A DNA stretch of 64,000 nucleotides, from NCBI RefSeq assembly GCF_003429005.1, contig NZ_QVQV01000007.1, positions 480,828 to 544,827 on the forward strand. Reading direction: 5' to 3'. The stretch is from Paraburkholderia sp. DHOC27. Lineage in GTDB: Bacteria; Pseudomonadota; Gammaproteobacteria; Burkholderiales; Burkholderiaceae. The first letter of the stretch is position 1. Each line of letters starts with the position of its first letter. Below are positions 18,321 to 26,950 of the stretch, piece by piece. The notes beneath the pieces are model-generated. The model saw only the letters and a program-made list of their open reading frames with translations. It was not told where the DNA came from and searched no databases. Both the position numbers and the translations under genes were made by a program.

Positions 18321-19061
18321 TCACGCGTCGCCGGCCAGCACTTGCGCAATGTGCAGCACGCGCGTCGTCGTATCGCCCTGACGGCGCAGGCGCCCTTCTA
18401 TATTGAGCATGCAGCCGAGATCGCCCAGCACGACTGCCCCGGTGCCGCTGGCGCTGATATTGGCGCATTTCTCGTCGACGATCGCCGTCGAGATATCGCC
18501 GTACTTGACTGCGAACGTGCCGCCAAAGCCGCAGCAATGCTCGCAGTCCTTCATCTCCACGAGCGAGATGCCGGCTTGCTCCAGCAACGCGCGCGGCTGC
18601 GCTTTCACGCCGAGTTCGCGCAGGCCCGAGCAGGAGTCGTGATACGTGACAGGGCCCGTGAATTCGCCCGGCGTGATTGACGCATTGGCGAGCGTCGTGA
18701 CCCTGGCCACGTTGACGAGAAAATCCGTCAGTTCGTACACCTTGGGACGCAGCCGGCCGAAGCGGCCCATCATCTGCGGATCGTCGGCGAACAGATCGCC
18801 GTAGTGCACCCGGATCATGCCGCCGCACGACCCCGACGGCACCACGATGTAATCGAACTGCTCGAATTCGCGCAGGGTCTTTTCAGCGAGATCGCGCGCC
18901 AGTTTGCGGTCGCCGGAGTTGTAGGCCGGTTGTCCGCAGCATGTCTGCGCGGGCGGTACGACGACCTCGTAACCCGCGCCCTCGAGCAGCTTGATGACCG
19001 AGAAACCGATCTCGGGACGCATCAGATCAATCAGGCAGGTGACGAACAATCCGACTCGCAT
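18321..19061 (-). CDS. lutA: LutA/YkgE-family (Fe)-S oxidoreductase
   Basis: CCG-domain subunit of the lactate oxidation complex. It has 246 residues. Two cysteine-rich CCG repeats are visible: QTCCGQPAYNSG near residue 40, and CEHCCGFGGTFAVKYGD in the second half, each with a preceding cysteine segment (VTCLIDLM; HDSCSGL). ATG at 19061 has AAGGAG at ideal spacing, so the longer frame is rejected. It is divergent from an IclR regulator whose start is 191 bases away, the likely controller of lutAB. Confidence 0.94.
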   Translation of the reverse strand: MRVGLFVTCLIDLMRPEIGFSVIKLLEGAGYEVVVPPAQTCCGQPAYNSGDRKLARDLAEKTLREFEQFDYIVVPSGSCGGMIRVHYGDLFADDPQMMGRFGRLRPKVYELTDFLVNVARVTTLANASITPGEFTGPVTYHDSCSGLRELGVKAQPRALLEQAGISLVEMKDCEHCCGFGGTFAVKYGDISTAIVDEKCANISASGTGAVVLGDLGCMLNIEGRLRRQGDTTTRVLHIAQVLAGDA

Positions 19062-19252
19062 GGGCGCTCCTTCGGGAAAACGTCCCTGATTATCCGCTGT
19101 TTGGGGAACAATACCAACGCCGCAGGCCGTTGCCGTCCTTCTCCGACGTAGCCTCGTCCGGTTTGGAATCCCGCCTCCAACGGCGTTCGCTTTTTTCACA
19201 ATACGATATACAATCAATTCTCCGCTGTTTGACGCGTCAACCGATTCTCCCC

Positions 19253-20062
19253 ATGAGCGACACGAACCCGGATCCCAAGACCTCGATCCAGGTGATCGAA
19301 CGCATGATGCGCCTGCTCGATGCACTCGCGGCGCATAGCGACCCGGTCAGCCTGAAAGAGCTCGCCTTGCGCACCGAGCTGCATCCGTCCACGGCCCATC
19401 GCATCCTCAACGACATGGTGACGTGTCGCCTCGTCGACCGTTCGGATCCGGGCACGTACCGGCTCGGCATGCGGCTGCTCGAACTGGGCAATCTGGTGAA
19501 GGCGCGTCTGTCAGTGCGTGACGCAGCGTTGATGCCCATGCGGGAACTGCATCGTCAGACGGGTCAGACAGTCAACCTCTCGGTCCGTCAGGGCGATGAG
19601 ATCGTTTATATAGAACGTGCCTATTCCGAGCGCTCCGGCATGCAGGTCGTGCGCGCCATTGGCGGCCGGGCGCCGCTGCATCTGACCTCGGTGGGCAAGC
19701 TCTTTCTCGCCGCGGACGAATCGACGCGGGTGCGCGCGTATGCGACGCGCACTGGTCTGTCGGGGCACACGCAGAACAGCATCACCGATCTCGCCAAGCT
19801 CGAGCGCGAACTCAGCCACGTGCGCCAGCAGTCGTGCGCGCGGGACAACGAAGAACTGGAACTGGGCGTGCGTTGCATCGCCGCGGGCATCTATGACGAT
19901 ACGGGCAAACTGGTCGCGGGACTTTCGTTGTCGGCACCGGCCGACCGGTTGCAGGATTCGTGGCTGAGCCAGCTCAGCAAGACCGCGCTGGTGATTTCCG
20001 AGTCCCTTGGTTACCAGCCCGAGACGCCGCAAGGGCACGGCCACGTGCAGCAGCACGCGTGA
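19253..20062 (+). CDS. IclR-family transcriptional regulator
   Basis: DNA-binding regulator of 269 residues. The N-terminal winged helix-turn-helix covers about residues 14-75 (SLKELALRTELHPSTAHRIL). The C-terminal IclR effector-binding domain follows (RAIGGRAPLHLTSVGKLFLA ... LELGVRCIAAGIYDD). It is transcribed divergently from lutA, so control of lactate oxidation is a reasonable inference, though the effector is unknown. ATG at 19253 (MSDTNPDPKTSIQVIERMM) was chosen; the longer open frame would cross the promoter region. Confidence 0.93.
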   Translation: MSDTNPDPKTSIQVIERMMRLLDALAAHSDPVSLKELALRTELHPSTAHRILNDMVTCRLVDRSDPGTYRLGMRLLELGNLVKARLSVRDAALMPMRELHRQTGQTVNLSVRQGDEIVYIERAYSERSGMQVVRAIGGRAPLHLTSVGKLFLAADESTRVRAYATRTGLSGHTQNSITDLAKLERELSHVRQQSCARDNEELELGVRCIAAGIYDDTGKLVAGLSLSAPADRLQDSWLSQLSKTALVISESLGYQPETPQGHGHVQQHA

Positions 20063-20192
20063 AGGTGTGTTTCGGTTCCGAGTCTGAATTGCTTGCCTGA
20101 ATTGCGCACCTGGCTGCGCGGCAGCTGAAGTTACGTGAACCAGGCGCGAGACGCCATCACGCTGCACGGCAGCTAGTTGCCGCCACCGCAAA

Positions 20193-20226
20193 CAAAAAGC
20201 CCCGCTTCTGCGGGGCTTTTTGTTTT
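20193..20226. terminator. Terminator after the IclR gene
   Basis: Stem AAAAAGCCCCGC / GCGGGGCTTTTT with a TTCT loop. It is symmetrical, so it can serve both the plus-strand regulator and the minus-strand pbpG gene. Confidence 0.9.
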
Positions 20227-20278
20227 CAAGCGGTGCTGTCCAACCCGGCTAGACGATCCGGGTCATCGCACGTCACGC

Positions 20279-21445
20279 TCAGGTACCCGCGCCGTTTGCG
20301 TCGGCGCTGGTGATGTGCTGATCGCCACCATTGTCGAGCCACGTACGCAGACGCGTCGCATCGGCGAAACGCGAATACTTGCCCGACGAATCGAGCAACA
20401 CGACGATCATCGGACGACCGTGGATGGTGGCCTGCATCACGAGGCACTCACCCGCTTCGTTAATGAAGCCAGTCTTCTGCAGACCGATGTCCCACGTCGG
20501 ATTGCGCACCAGCGCGTTCGTGCTGTTGTAGGCGATCGAGCGCTTGCCCGTGTAGACCTCGTAGCTGCGGTCCGTGGAGAACTCGCGGATCATCGGGTAC
20601 TGGTAAGCCGCGTTGACCATCTTCACCAGGTCACGCGCGCTCGACACGTTCTCGCTCGTCAGACCCGACGGGCTTTCGAAGTGCGTGTCGGTCATGCCGA
20701 GTTGCTTGGCCTTGGCGTTCATCGCCGCGATAAACGCCGGACGGCCGCCCGGGAAGTAACGCGACAGCGCGGCGGCGGCACGGTTTTCCGACGCCATCAA
20801 CGCGATATGCAGCATGTCTTCACGCGACAGCACCGAGCCCACCGCGAGGCGCGAACCGGTGTTCTTGATGTAGTCGCGGTCTTCGTCCGTGACTTCGATC
20901 TGCTCGGTGAGCGCGGCCTTCGAGTCGAGCACCACCATCGCGGTCATCAGCTTCGAGATCGAGGCGATAGGCACCACGGCGCGCGAGTTCTTGTCGAACA
21001 GCGTGTCGCCGGTGTTCTGGTCGATCACGTAGGCGACGCTCGAGCGCAGCGCCAGTCCGTCCGTTGCTTCATGCAGACCGAACGCCTGGCCAACCGGCTG
21101 ACGCGGTTCGAAGGCCACCTGACGCACCACCGAGTGACGGCGGCCGTTCATCGAGTACGAGACGCGATGGCGACGGGATTCGACCTTGGGCGTGTCGTCG
21201 TCCGCAGCCGCGCTTTGCGCCGCCCTGGATGACTTTGCGGCCACCTTGGCGCCCGGCTTCTTCGCCGATTTGCCAGGTTTGACCGTTTTTTTGCTGACCT
21301 TGGCGGGAGCGGTAGACGCCGCCGCGAAAGCATCCACAGGCGCAGCAAACGCGGCGGCGATGACCACTGAAGTGGCCACCGAGACAGCGGTGCTGAGGGC
21401 GACGCCGTGGATCACTTTGAGCGACGAGAAAATGTCGGTTTTCAT
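20279..21445 (-). CDS. pbpG: D-alanyl-D-alanine endopeptidase (PBP7 type)
   Basis: Serine peptidase of the penicillin-binding S11 family that cuts peptidoglycan cross-links in the periplasm. It has 388 residues. A signal peptide covers about residues 1-42 (VVIAAAFAAPVDAFAAAS). A Lys/Ala-rich linker (about 45-85) follows, then the catalytic domain. Active-site motifs: S162-I-S-K165 (SISKLMTAM), SEN (ASENRAAAAL) and KTG (LQKTGFINEAGE). ATG at 21445 (MKTDIFSS) gives a proper signal peptide. The gene stands alone between a terminator and a long intergenic region. Confidence 0.94.
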   Translation of the reverse strand: MKTDIFSSLKVIHGVALSTAVSVATSVVIAAAFAAPVDAFAAASTAPAKVSKKTVKPGKSAKKPGAKVAAKSSRAAQSAAADDDTPKVESRRHRVSYSMNGRRHSVVRQVAFEPRQPVGQAFGLHEATDGLALRSSVAYVIDQNTGDTLFDKNSRAVVPIASISKLMTAMVVLDSKAALTEQIEVTDEDRDYIKNTGSRLAVGSVLSREDMLHIALMASENRAAAALSRYFPGGRPAFIAAMNAKAKQLGMTDTHFESPSGLTSENVSSARDLVKMVNAAYQYPMIREFSTDRSYEVYTGKRSIAYNSTNALVRNPTWDIGLQKTGFINEAGECLVMQATIHGRPMIVVLLDSSGKYSRFADATRLRTWLDNGGDQHITSADANGAGT

Positions 21446-22106
21446 TGGTGTTCTATCAGGGGCGGCGAGAGTTTTACGCAAGTGTAGTAAAACCACGAAA
21501 AATTAGCAATATTAAGCACTTATCGGCGCTCCTTAAACCGGCTTGTAAGATCCGATTGCCAAAGGCCTATAAGCTTTGCAGATTCGATGAGGAAAAACGA
21601 TCGACTCCGCGGATGTTCAGCGAGACCGCCATGCACAGGATTCGGGCGATCCTTGCAGCATAACGGCAATTTTCAAATAACCTTGATTCGGGGAAATACG
21701 GTCGCCCCGCGGGAAGCGAAGCTCCGCGAAGCCACTGCCCGCCGCTGCTTCTTTGGGGCAGGACCGCTCCAACGACTATCGAATTCGATCCGGCAATTAA
21801 GTACCTGCCGGAATCCGACCGTCGCGCATTCGACCGGGATGCAGCATTAACGTTCCGTGACACATTCCGGTTTACACACTTTTCTGACAGATCGCAGAAA
21901 AGCCCGAAATTTTTTGACGAAGCGACCCGCGCGTTGCAGTGCAGCTAAAACGAAAACAGCACGTCATTTCGGGTAAAAAATACCGTAAAAGCGCGCACTA
22001 AACGTGTGCATCGGTCGTTCCGACATCTCTCATTAATGGGGCGCGTGCTTCATAAGCTATTGATTTATTGACGTTTTCTTGGTATGGTGCGACGCACAAA
22101 AAGTGC
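21446..22106. other. Long intergenic region upstream of the phasin promoter
   Basis: About 660 bases of lower-G+C sequence with no credible gene. A TTGCAGTGCAGC motif at 21934-21946 resembles the TGC-rich sites bound by the PHB regulator PhaR, but this is a guess. No RNA gene was recognised. Confidence 0.3.
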
Positions 22107-22134
22107 TTGACATTCGTTGGCATCATCCTAAAAT
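22107..22134 (+). promoter_or_regulatory. Sigma-70 promoter of the phasin gene
   Basis: TTGACA at 22107-22112 and TAAAAT at 22129-22134 with 16-base spacing, near consensus. A TGC-rich dyad TTGCTGCGATGCACAA just downstream (22143-22158) is a possible PhaR repressor site. Confidence 0.75.
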
Positions 22135-22247
22135 GAGTGTCATTGCTGCGATGCACAATCCGTCGTGGCCCAATGTGTGTGATTCAAAGTCTTGCCATTA
22201 ACCCAACGCGGTCCGCGTCAGACGGGCCGCTATCCAGGAGCGTAAAC

Positions 22248-22820
22248 ATGACTCTGCTGACCCCTGAGCAAATCGCCGCAGCACAGAAAGCCAACTTCGA
22301 GACTTTCTTCGGCCTGACCACCAAAGCATTCGAAGGCATCGAAAAGCTGGTCGAGTTGAACCTGCAAGTCGTGAAGTCGACGCTCGCGGAAAGCCAGGAA
22401 AATGCACAACGGGCCCTGTCGGTGAAGGACGCCCAGGAATTCCTCGCGCTGCAAGCCAGCCTGACGCAACCGGTGTCGGAAAAGGCGCTGTCGTATGGCC
22501 GTCACGTGTACGAAATCGTGTCCGCTACGCAAGCTGAATTCGCACGCGTTGCTGAAGCTCAATACGACGAACAGAACCGCAAGGTGCAGTCGCTGGTCGA
22601 CAACGTCGCCAAGAACGCACCGGCCGGTTCGGAAACCGCCGTCGCCGTGATGAAGTCGGCTATCACCGCCGCCAACACGACGTACGAAACGGTTCACAAG
22701 GCAACCAAGCAAGCCGTCGAAATCGCTGAAAGCAACTTCAACGCAGCCGCTACGGCAGCGTCGAAGGCAGCTACGCAAGCCGCTGCACAAGCTTCGCGTT
22801 CGGCAAAGAAGGCTGTCTAA
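22248..22820 (+). CDS. phaP: Phasin (PHB granule-associated protein)
   Basis: Coats polyhydroxybutyrate granules and controls their size and number. It has 190 residues, starting MTLLTPEQIAAAQKANFETF with GGAG upstream. It is entirely helical, with a phasin_2 domain and an Ala-rich C-terminal helix ending SRSAKKAV. A strong promoter and two successive terminators fit high expression. Codon choice is strongly biased to a few codons (CAG/AAG/GTC), as in abundant proteins. It lies next to the pyruvate dehydrogenase genes, which supply the acetyl-CoA used for PHB. Confidence 0.95.
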   Translation: MTLLTPEQIAAAQKANFETFFGLTTKAFEGIEKLVELNLQVVKSTLAESQENAQRALSVKDAQEFLALQASLTQPVSEKALSYGRHVYEIVSATQAEFARVAEAQYDEQNRKVQSLVDNVAKNAPAGSETAVAVMKSAITAANTTYETVHKATKQAVEIAESNFNAAATAASKAATQAAAQASRSAKKAV

Positions 22821-22882
22821 GGTTTTAGCCTCGTGCTGGTTGGCGCCTCGGGTATCAATCTGAGGTACCAACGCAAAGCATA

Positions 22883-22923
22883 AAAAAAACGCCGGTCACC
22901 TTGAATGGGGCCGGCGTTTTTCA
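22883..22923 (+). terminator. Terminator after phaP
   Basis: Stem AACGCCGG / CCGGCGTT with a roughly 15-base loop and long flanking A- and T-runs. Confidence 0.85.
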
Positions 22924-22960
22924 TTGGATGAAGAGAATCCGTTGAACCTCAGCGGCCAAT

Positions 22961-22999
22961 AAAAAAGGCGCGCCCTTTGCGGGGCGCGCCTTTTTTTCT
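22961..22999 (-). terminator. Terminator after lpd (bidirectional)
   Basis: Stem AAAAAAGGCGCGCC / GGCGCGCCTTTTTTT with a short loop. It lies 82 bases beyond the lpd stop codon and probably ends the aceEF-lpd transcript. Confidence 0.88.
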
Positions 23000-23080
23000 C
23001 GTGACGGTTAGTGCCATCTCAGTGGGGCTATTCGCGCATACGCGTCCTGCGGACCGCGTCGCGCGAGCGCTCCTGCCGTA

Positions 23081-24889
23081 TTACTTCTTTTTCTGCGGCG
23101 GCAGATCGGTACAGACGCCTTCGTACAATTCAGCGGCCATGCCAACCGATTCACCCAGCGTCGGATGCGGATGGATGGTCTTGCCGATATCCGTTGCGTC
23201 CGCACCCATTTCGATGGCGAGACACACTTCGCTGATCAGGTCGCCGGCATTCAGACCCACGATGCCGCCGCCGATCACGCGATGCGTTTCCTCGTCGAAG
23301 ATCAGCTTGGTGAAGCCCTCGTCGCGGCCGTTGGCAATCGCGCGGCCCGAAGCGGCCCACGGGAACACCGCCTTGCCGTACTTGACGCCTTCCGCCTTCA
23401 ACTGGTCTTCGGTCTTGCCGGCCCAAGCCACTTCCGGATCGGTGTACGCAACCGAAGGAATCTGCAGCGCGTCGAAGTAAGCCTTCTCGCCATGCGCGGC
23501 CTCGGCGGCCACGTGACCTTCGTGGACTGCCTTGTGCGCGAGCATCGGCTGACCGACGATATCGCCGATCGCGAAGATATGCGGCACGTTGGTGCGCATC
23601 TGCTTGTCGACTTCGATGAAGCCGCGATCCGTCACGGCGACGCCGGCCTTGTCGGCACCAATCTTCTTGCCGTTCGGGCTGCGGCCCACGGCGACCAGCA
23701 CCAGGTCGTAGCGTTGCGGTTCGGCCGGGGCTTTTTCGCCTTCGAACGACACGTAGATACCGTCTTCTTTGGCTTCCGCCGCAGTCGTCCTGGTCTTCAG
23801 CATGACGTTAGCGAAACGCTTGCTGTTGTACTTCTCCCAGACCTTGACGAGATCGCGGTCGGCGCCGGCCATCAGGCCGTCGAGCATTTCGACGACGTCG
23901 ATCTGCGAGCCGAGCGTCGAGTACACCGTCGCCATTTCCAGACCGATGATGCCGCCACCGATCACGAGCATGCGCTGGGGCAGCTGACGCAGTTCGAGCG
24001 CGCCGGTCGAATCGACGACACGCGGGTCTTCCGGAATGAACGGCAGCTTCACTGCTTGCGAGCCCGCGGCGATGATGGCCTGCTTGAACTTGACGACCTT
24101 CTTGCCGCCTTCCGTTTCGACCTCGATGTGATTCGGATCGACGAACGTGCCGGTGCCGGTGACGACTTCGACCTTGCGCATCTTGGCCATGCCGGCGAGA
24201 CCGCCGGTGAGCTTCTTGACGACGCCGGACTTGAAGTCGCGCAACTTGTCGAGATCGACCTGCGGCTTGCCGAAGGTGATGCCGTGCGCGCCGAGCGCCT
24301 CGGCTTCGTCGATCACGAGCGCGGTATGCAGCAGCGCCTTGGACGGAATACAGCCCACATTAAGGCAGACGCCACCGAGCGTCGCGTAGCGCTCGATGAG
24401 GACCGTTTTCATGCCGAGGTCAGCGGAGCGGAACGCCGCCGAATAGCCGCCGGGGCCCGAACCGAGCACGACCATGTCGCATTCGATGTCGGCCTTGCCG
24501 GAGAAGCTGCCCGCTTGCGGAGCGGGCGCGGCAGCCTTGGGCGCAGCAGCAGCTTGCGGCTTGGCTTCAGCTTGAGCCGGCGCTTTCTCAGGTTCTTTGG
24601 CGGGCTCTTTAGCGGGAGCCTTGGCTGCCTCTTTGGCGGGGGCCGCCTCCGCCGAGGTTTCGACGATAGCGATGAGGGTCCCCTGGGAGACCTTATCACC
24701 GGCTTTGACGCGGACTTCCTTGACAGTGCCGGCGGTATCGCTGGGCACTTCGATGGAAGCCTTGTCGGACTCGAGCGTCATGAGAGCTTGTTCGTTCTCG
24801 ATGACATCGCCCGGTTTGATATTGACTTCGATGACGTCGACATCCTTGAAATCACCGATGTCCGGCACCTTCACTTCGACGAGACTCAT
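23081..24889 (-). CDS. lpdA: Dihydrolipoyl dehydrogenase (E3) with N-terminal lipoyl domain
   Basis: E3 of the pyruvate dehydrogenase complex; re-oxidises dihydrolipoyl groups with NAD+. It has 602 residues, longer than standard E3 (about 475), because an N-terminal lipoyl domain is fused (residues 1-80, lipoylated lysine K43 in ESDKASIEVPS). An Ala/Lys/Pro/Glu-rich linker (about 85-120) follows, then the FAD domain with redox disulfide GGVCLNVGCIPSKALLH. The catalytic HPHPTLGESV lies near the end. GAAGGGG precedes ATG 24889. It is the third gene of the aceE-aceF-lpd set. Confidence 0.96.
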   Translation of the reverse strand: MSLVEVKVPDIGDFKDVDVIEVNIKPGDVIENEQALMTLESDKASIEVPSDTAGTVKEVRVKAGDKVSQGTLIAIVETSAEAAPAKEAAKAPAKEPAKEPEKAPAQAEAKPQAAAAPKAAAPAPQAGSFSGKADIECDMVVLGSGPGGYSAAFRSADLGMKTVLIERYATLGGVCLNVGCIPSKALLHTALVIDEAEALGAHGITFGKPQVDLDKLRDFKSGVVKKLTGGLAGMAKMRKVEVVTGTGTFVDPNHIEVETEGGKKVVKFKQAIIAAGSQAVKLPFIPEDPRVVDSTGALELRQLPQRMLVIGGGIIGLEMATVYSTLGSQIDVVEMLDGLMAGADRDLVKVWEKYNSKRFANVMLKTRTTAAEAKEDGIYVSFEGEKAPAEPQRYDLVLVAVGRSPNGKKIGADKAGVAVTDRGFIEVDKQMRTNVPHIFAIGDIVGQPMLAHKAVHEGHVAAEAAHGEKAYFDALQIPSVAYTDPEVAWAGKTEDQLKAEGVKYGKAVFPWAASGRAIANGRDEGFTKLIFDEETHRVIGGGIVGLNAGDLISEVCLAIEMGADATDIGKTIHPHPTLGESVGMAAELYEGVCTDLPPQKKK

Positions 24890-25011
24890 AGTGTCCCCTT
24901 CTCTTATTGATCGTTGACGAATAGAAGAACCCATACTTTCGGGCTGACAGTCACCTGTGGCGAAGACAGAAACATCCTTTGCTGTCCGCCCAAGGACGCG
25001 CCTTTCTTTTG

Positions 25012-25071
25012 CCTACTTTTCTTTGGAAGACGCCCCGAAGGAAGTGCCCTTGGGGTGCAAAGAAAAGTAGG
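25012..25071. repeat. Long inverted repeat between aceF and lpd
   Basis: Arms CCTACTTTTCTTTG (25012-25025) and CAAAGAAAAGTAGG (25058-25071) are exact inverses, with an imperfect G/C-rich loop between. GCCCCGCACAGGGGC follows at about 25076. The same motif is remembered as a dispersed hairpin in Burkholderia-group genomes; it may also act as an mRNA processing or stability element within the pdh operon. Confidence 0.75.
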
Positions 25072-25173
25072 TGCTGCCCCGCACAGGGGCGACGCAAATA
25101 GACCGACATGAAAGCAGGTTCAACGACGAGCGCGGATGACCACAAAACCGCGCCGCCGGCATTCATCACCTGA

Positions 25174-26865
25174 TCAAAGACTCACACGCCGAAAATCGGC
25201 AAGAATCGCACCCAGATACGCATTGAACCGCGCGGCTTCAGCCCCGTCGATAACCCGATGGTCATACGACAACGACAACGGCATGGTCAGCCGAGGCACA
25301 AACTGCTTCCCATCCCACACCGGCTTCATGGCGCTACGCGACAGACCCAGAATGGCCACTTCAGGCGCATTGATGATCGGCGTGAAGTGAGTGCCGCCAA
25401 TGCCACCCAGCGACGAAATCGAGAAACAGCCACCCTGCATCTGATCGGGCTTCAGCTTGCCTTCACGCGCAGCCTTCGACAACTCGGCCATTTCCTTCGC
25501 GATCTCCGCGAGGCCCTTCTGGTCCGCGTTGCGAATCACCGGCACCATCAGGCCGTTCGGCGTATCCGCAGCAAAGCCCACGTGGTAATACTGCTTGAAC
25601 ACGAGGTTGTCGCCGTCGAGGCTCGCGTTGAACGTCGGGAATTTCTTCAGGGCGGACACCACCGCCTTGATCACGAACGCCAGCATCGTGAACTTCACGC
25701 CGGCCTTTTCGTGTTCCTTGTTCAGTTGCACGCGCAGCGCTTCGAGGTCGGTGATATCCGCTTCGTCGTTGTTCGTGACGTGCGGAATCATGACCCAGTT
25801 GCGATGCAGGTTCGCGCCGGAAATCTTCTTGATGCGCGACAGCGGCTTCGGATCGACCGGGCCGAACTTCGTGAAATCCACCTTCGGCCACGGCAGCAGA
25901 TTCAGCTCGCCACCCCCGCCGCCAGCGGCAGCCGGTGCGGCCGCGGGCGCTGCACGCTGGCCGGTCATCACACCCTTCACGAAGGCGGTGATGTCGTCCT
26001 GCGTAATGCGGCCCTTCGGACCCGTGCCCTGCACGCGCGACACGTCGACGCCCAGTTCGCGCGCGAACTTGCGCACCGACGGCGAAGCGTGGCTCGCCTT
26101 GCGCTCGCCGCCCTCACCGGCCGGGATCACTGGCGCCTGCGCGAGTGCGGACGGCGCAGCCGGAGCCGGGCTCGGCGTAGCCGGTGCGTCGGACGGCTTC
26201 TCAGCAGACTGTTTCGGTGCCGCGGCCGGGGCCGGGGCCGGAGCCGCCGCAGCGCCGCCGCCTTCGGCTTCGATCACCACGATCACCGAGCCTTCCGAGA
26301 CCGTATCGCCGACCTTGACCTTCAATTCCTTGACGACACCCGCAGCCGTGCTCGGCACGTCCATCGTCGCCTTGTCGGATTCGAGCGTGACGAGCGACTG
26401 TTCCTTCTCGACGCGATCGCCAACCTTCACCGCGATCTCGATGACCGGAATGTCCTTGTAGTCGCCGATATCCGGCACCTTCACTTCCTGCACGCCACCG
26501 CCGCCGGCAGGCGCCGCAGCGGGCGCAGGTGCCGGGGCAGGCGCAGCAGCAGGCGCGGGCGCAGCCGCCGCACCATTCGCCTTCTCTGCGGCAGGCTTTT
26601 CGGCCGGTGCCGCCGCGGCGCCTTCGCCGCCCTCGAGCACGACGATCAGCGTACCTTCCGACACGTTGTCGCCAACCTTGACCTTCACTTCCTTGACGGT
26701 ACCGGCAGCCGAACTCGGCACGTCCATGGTCGCCTTGTCTGACTCGAGCGTGACGAGCGACTGCTCTTTCTCGACGGTGTCACCCGCCTTCACCAGGACC
26801 TCGATTACAGGGATGTCCTTGTAATCGCCGATGTCCGGCACCTTGACTTCGATCGCTTGACTCAT
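25174..26865 (-). CDS. aceF: Dihydrolipoyllysine-residue acetyltransferase (E2 of PDH)
   Basis: Core of the pyruvate dehydrogenase complex; transfers acetyl groups from lipoamide to CoA. It has 563 residues. Two lipoyl domains (about 1-80 with K44, and about 120-200, both carrying ESDKATMDVPS) are joined by Ala/Pro-rich linkers. The peripheral subunit-binding domain follows near residues 260-300 (SPSVRKFARELGVD). The catalytic domain carries the active-site SYDHRVIDGAEAARF at its end. ATG at 26865 (MSQAIEVKVPDIGDYK) was chosen. It lies 85 bases after aceE. Confidence 0.97.
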   Translation of the reverse strand: MSQAIEVKVPDIGDYKDIPVIEVLVKAGDTVEKEQSLVTLESDKATMDVPSSAAGTVKEVKVKVGDNVSEGTLIVVLEGGEGAAAAPAEKPAAEKANGAAAAPAPAAAPAPAPAPAAAPAGGGGVQEVKVPDIGDYKDIPVIEIAVKVGDRVEKEQSLVTLESDKATMDVPSTAAGVVKELKVKVGDTVSEGSVIVVIEAEGGGAAAAPAPAPAAAPKQSAEKPSDAPATPSPAPAAPSALAQAPVIPAGEGGERKASHASPSVRKFARELGVDVSRVQGTGPKGRITQDDITAFVKGVMTGQRAAPAAAPAAAGGGGGELNLLPWPKVDFTKFGPVDPKPLSRIKKISGANLHRNWVMIPHVTNNDEADITDLEALRVQLNKEHEKAGVKFTMLAFVIKAVVSALKKFPTFNASLDGDNLVFKQYYHVGFAADTPNGLMVPVIRNADQKGLAEIAKEMAELSKAAREGKLKPDQMQGGCFSISSLGGIGGTHFTPIINAPEVAILGLSRSAMKPVWDGKQFVPRLTMPLSLSYDHRVIDGAEAARFNAYLGAILADFRRVSL

Positions 26866-26950
26866 TGTTGGTGTCTCCTGGGCCGCGCACGCCACCGGCC
26901 CCTGGCGATCAGGGGCAGGCGCGCACGCATGGCACTCGGGGAATGATGCC

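Noticed and set aside
23165..24910. 581-codon plus-strand frame opposite lpd
   Set aside because: Antisense of lpd; composition artefact of G+C-rich third codon positions.
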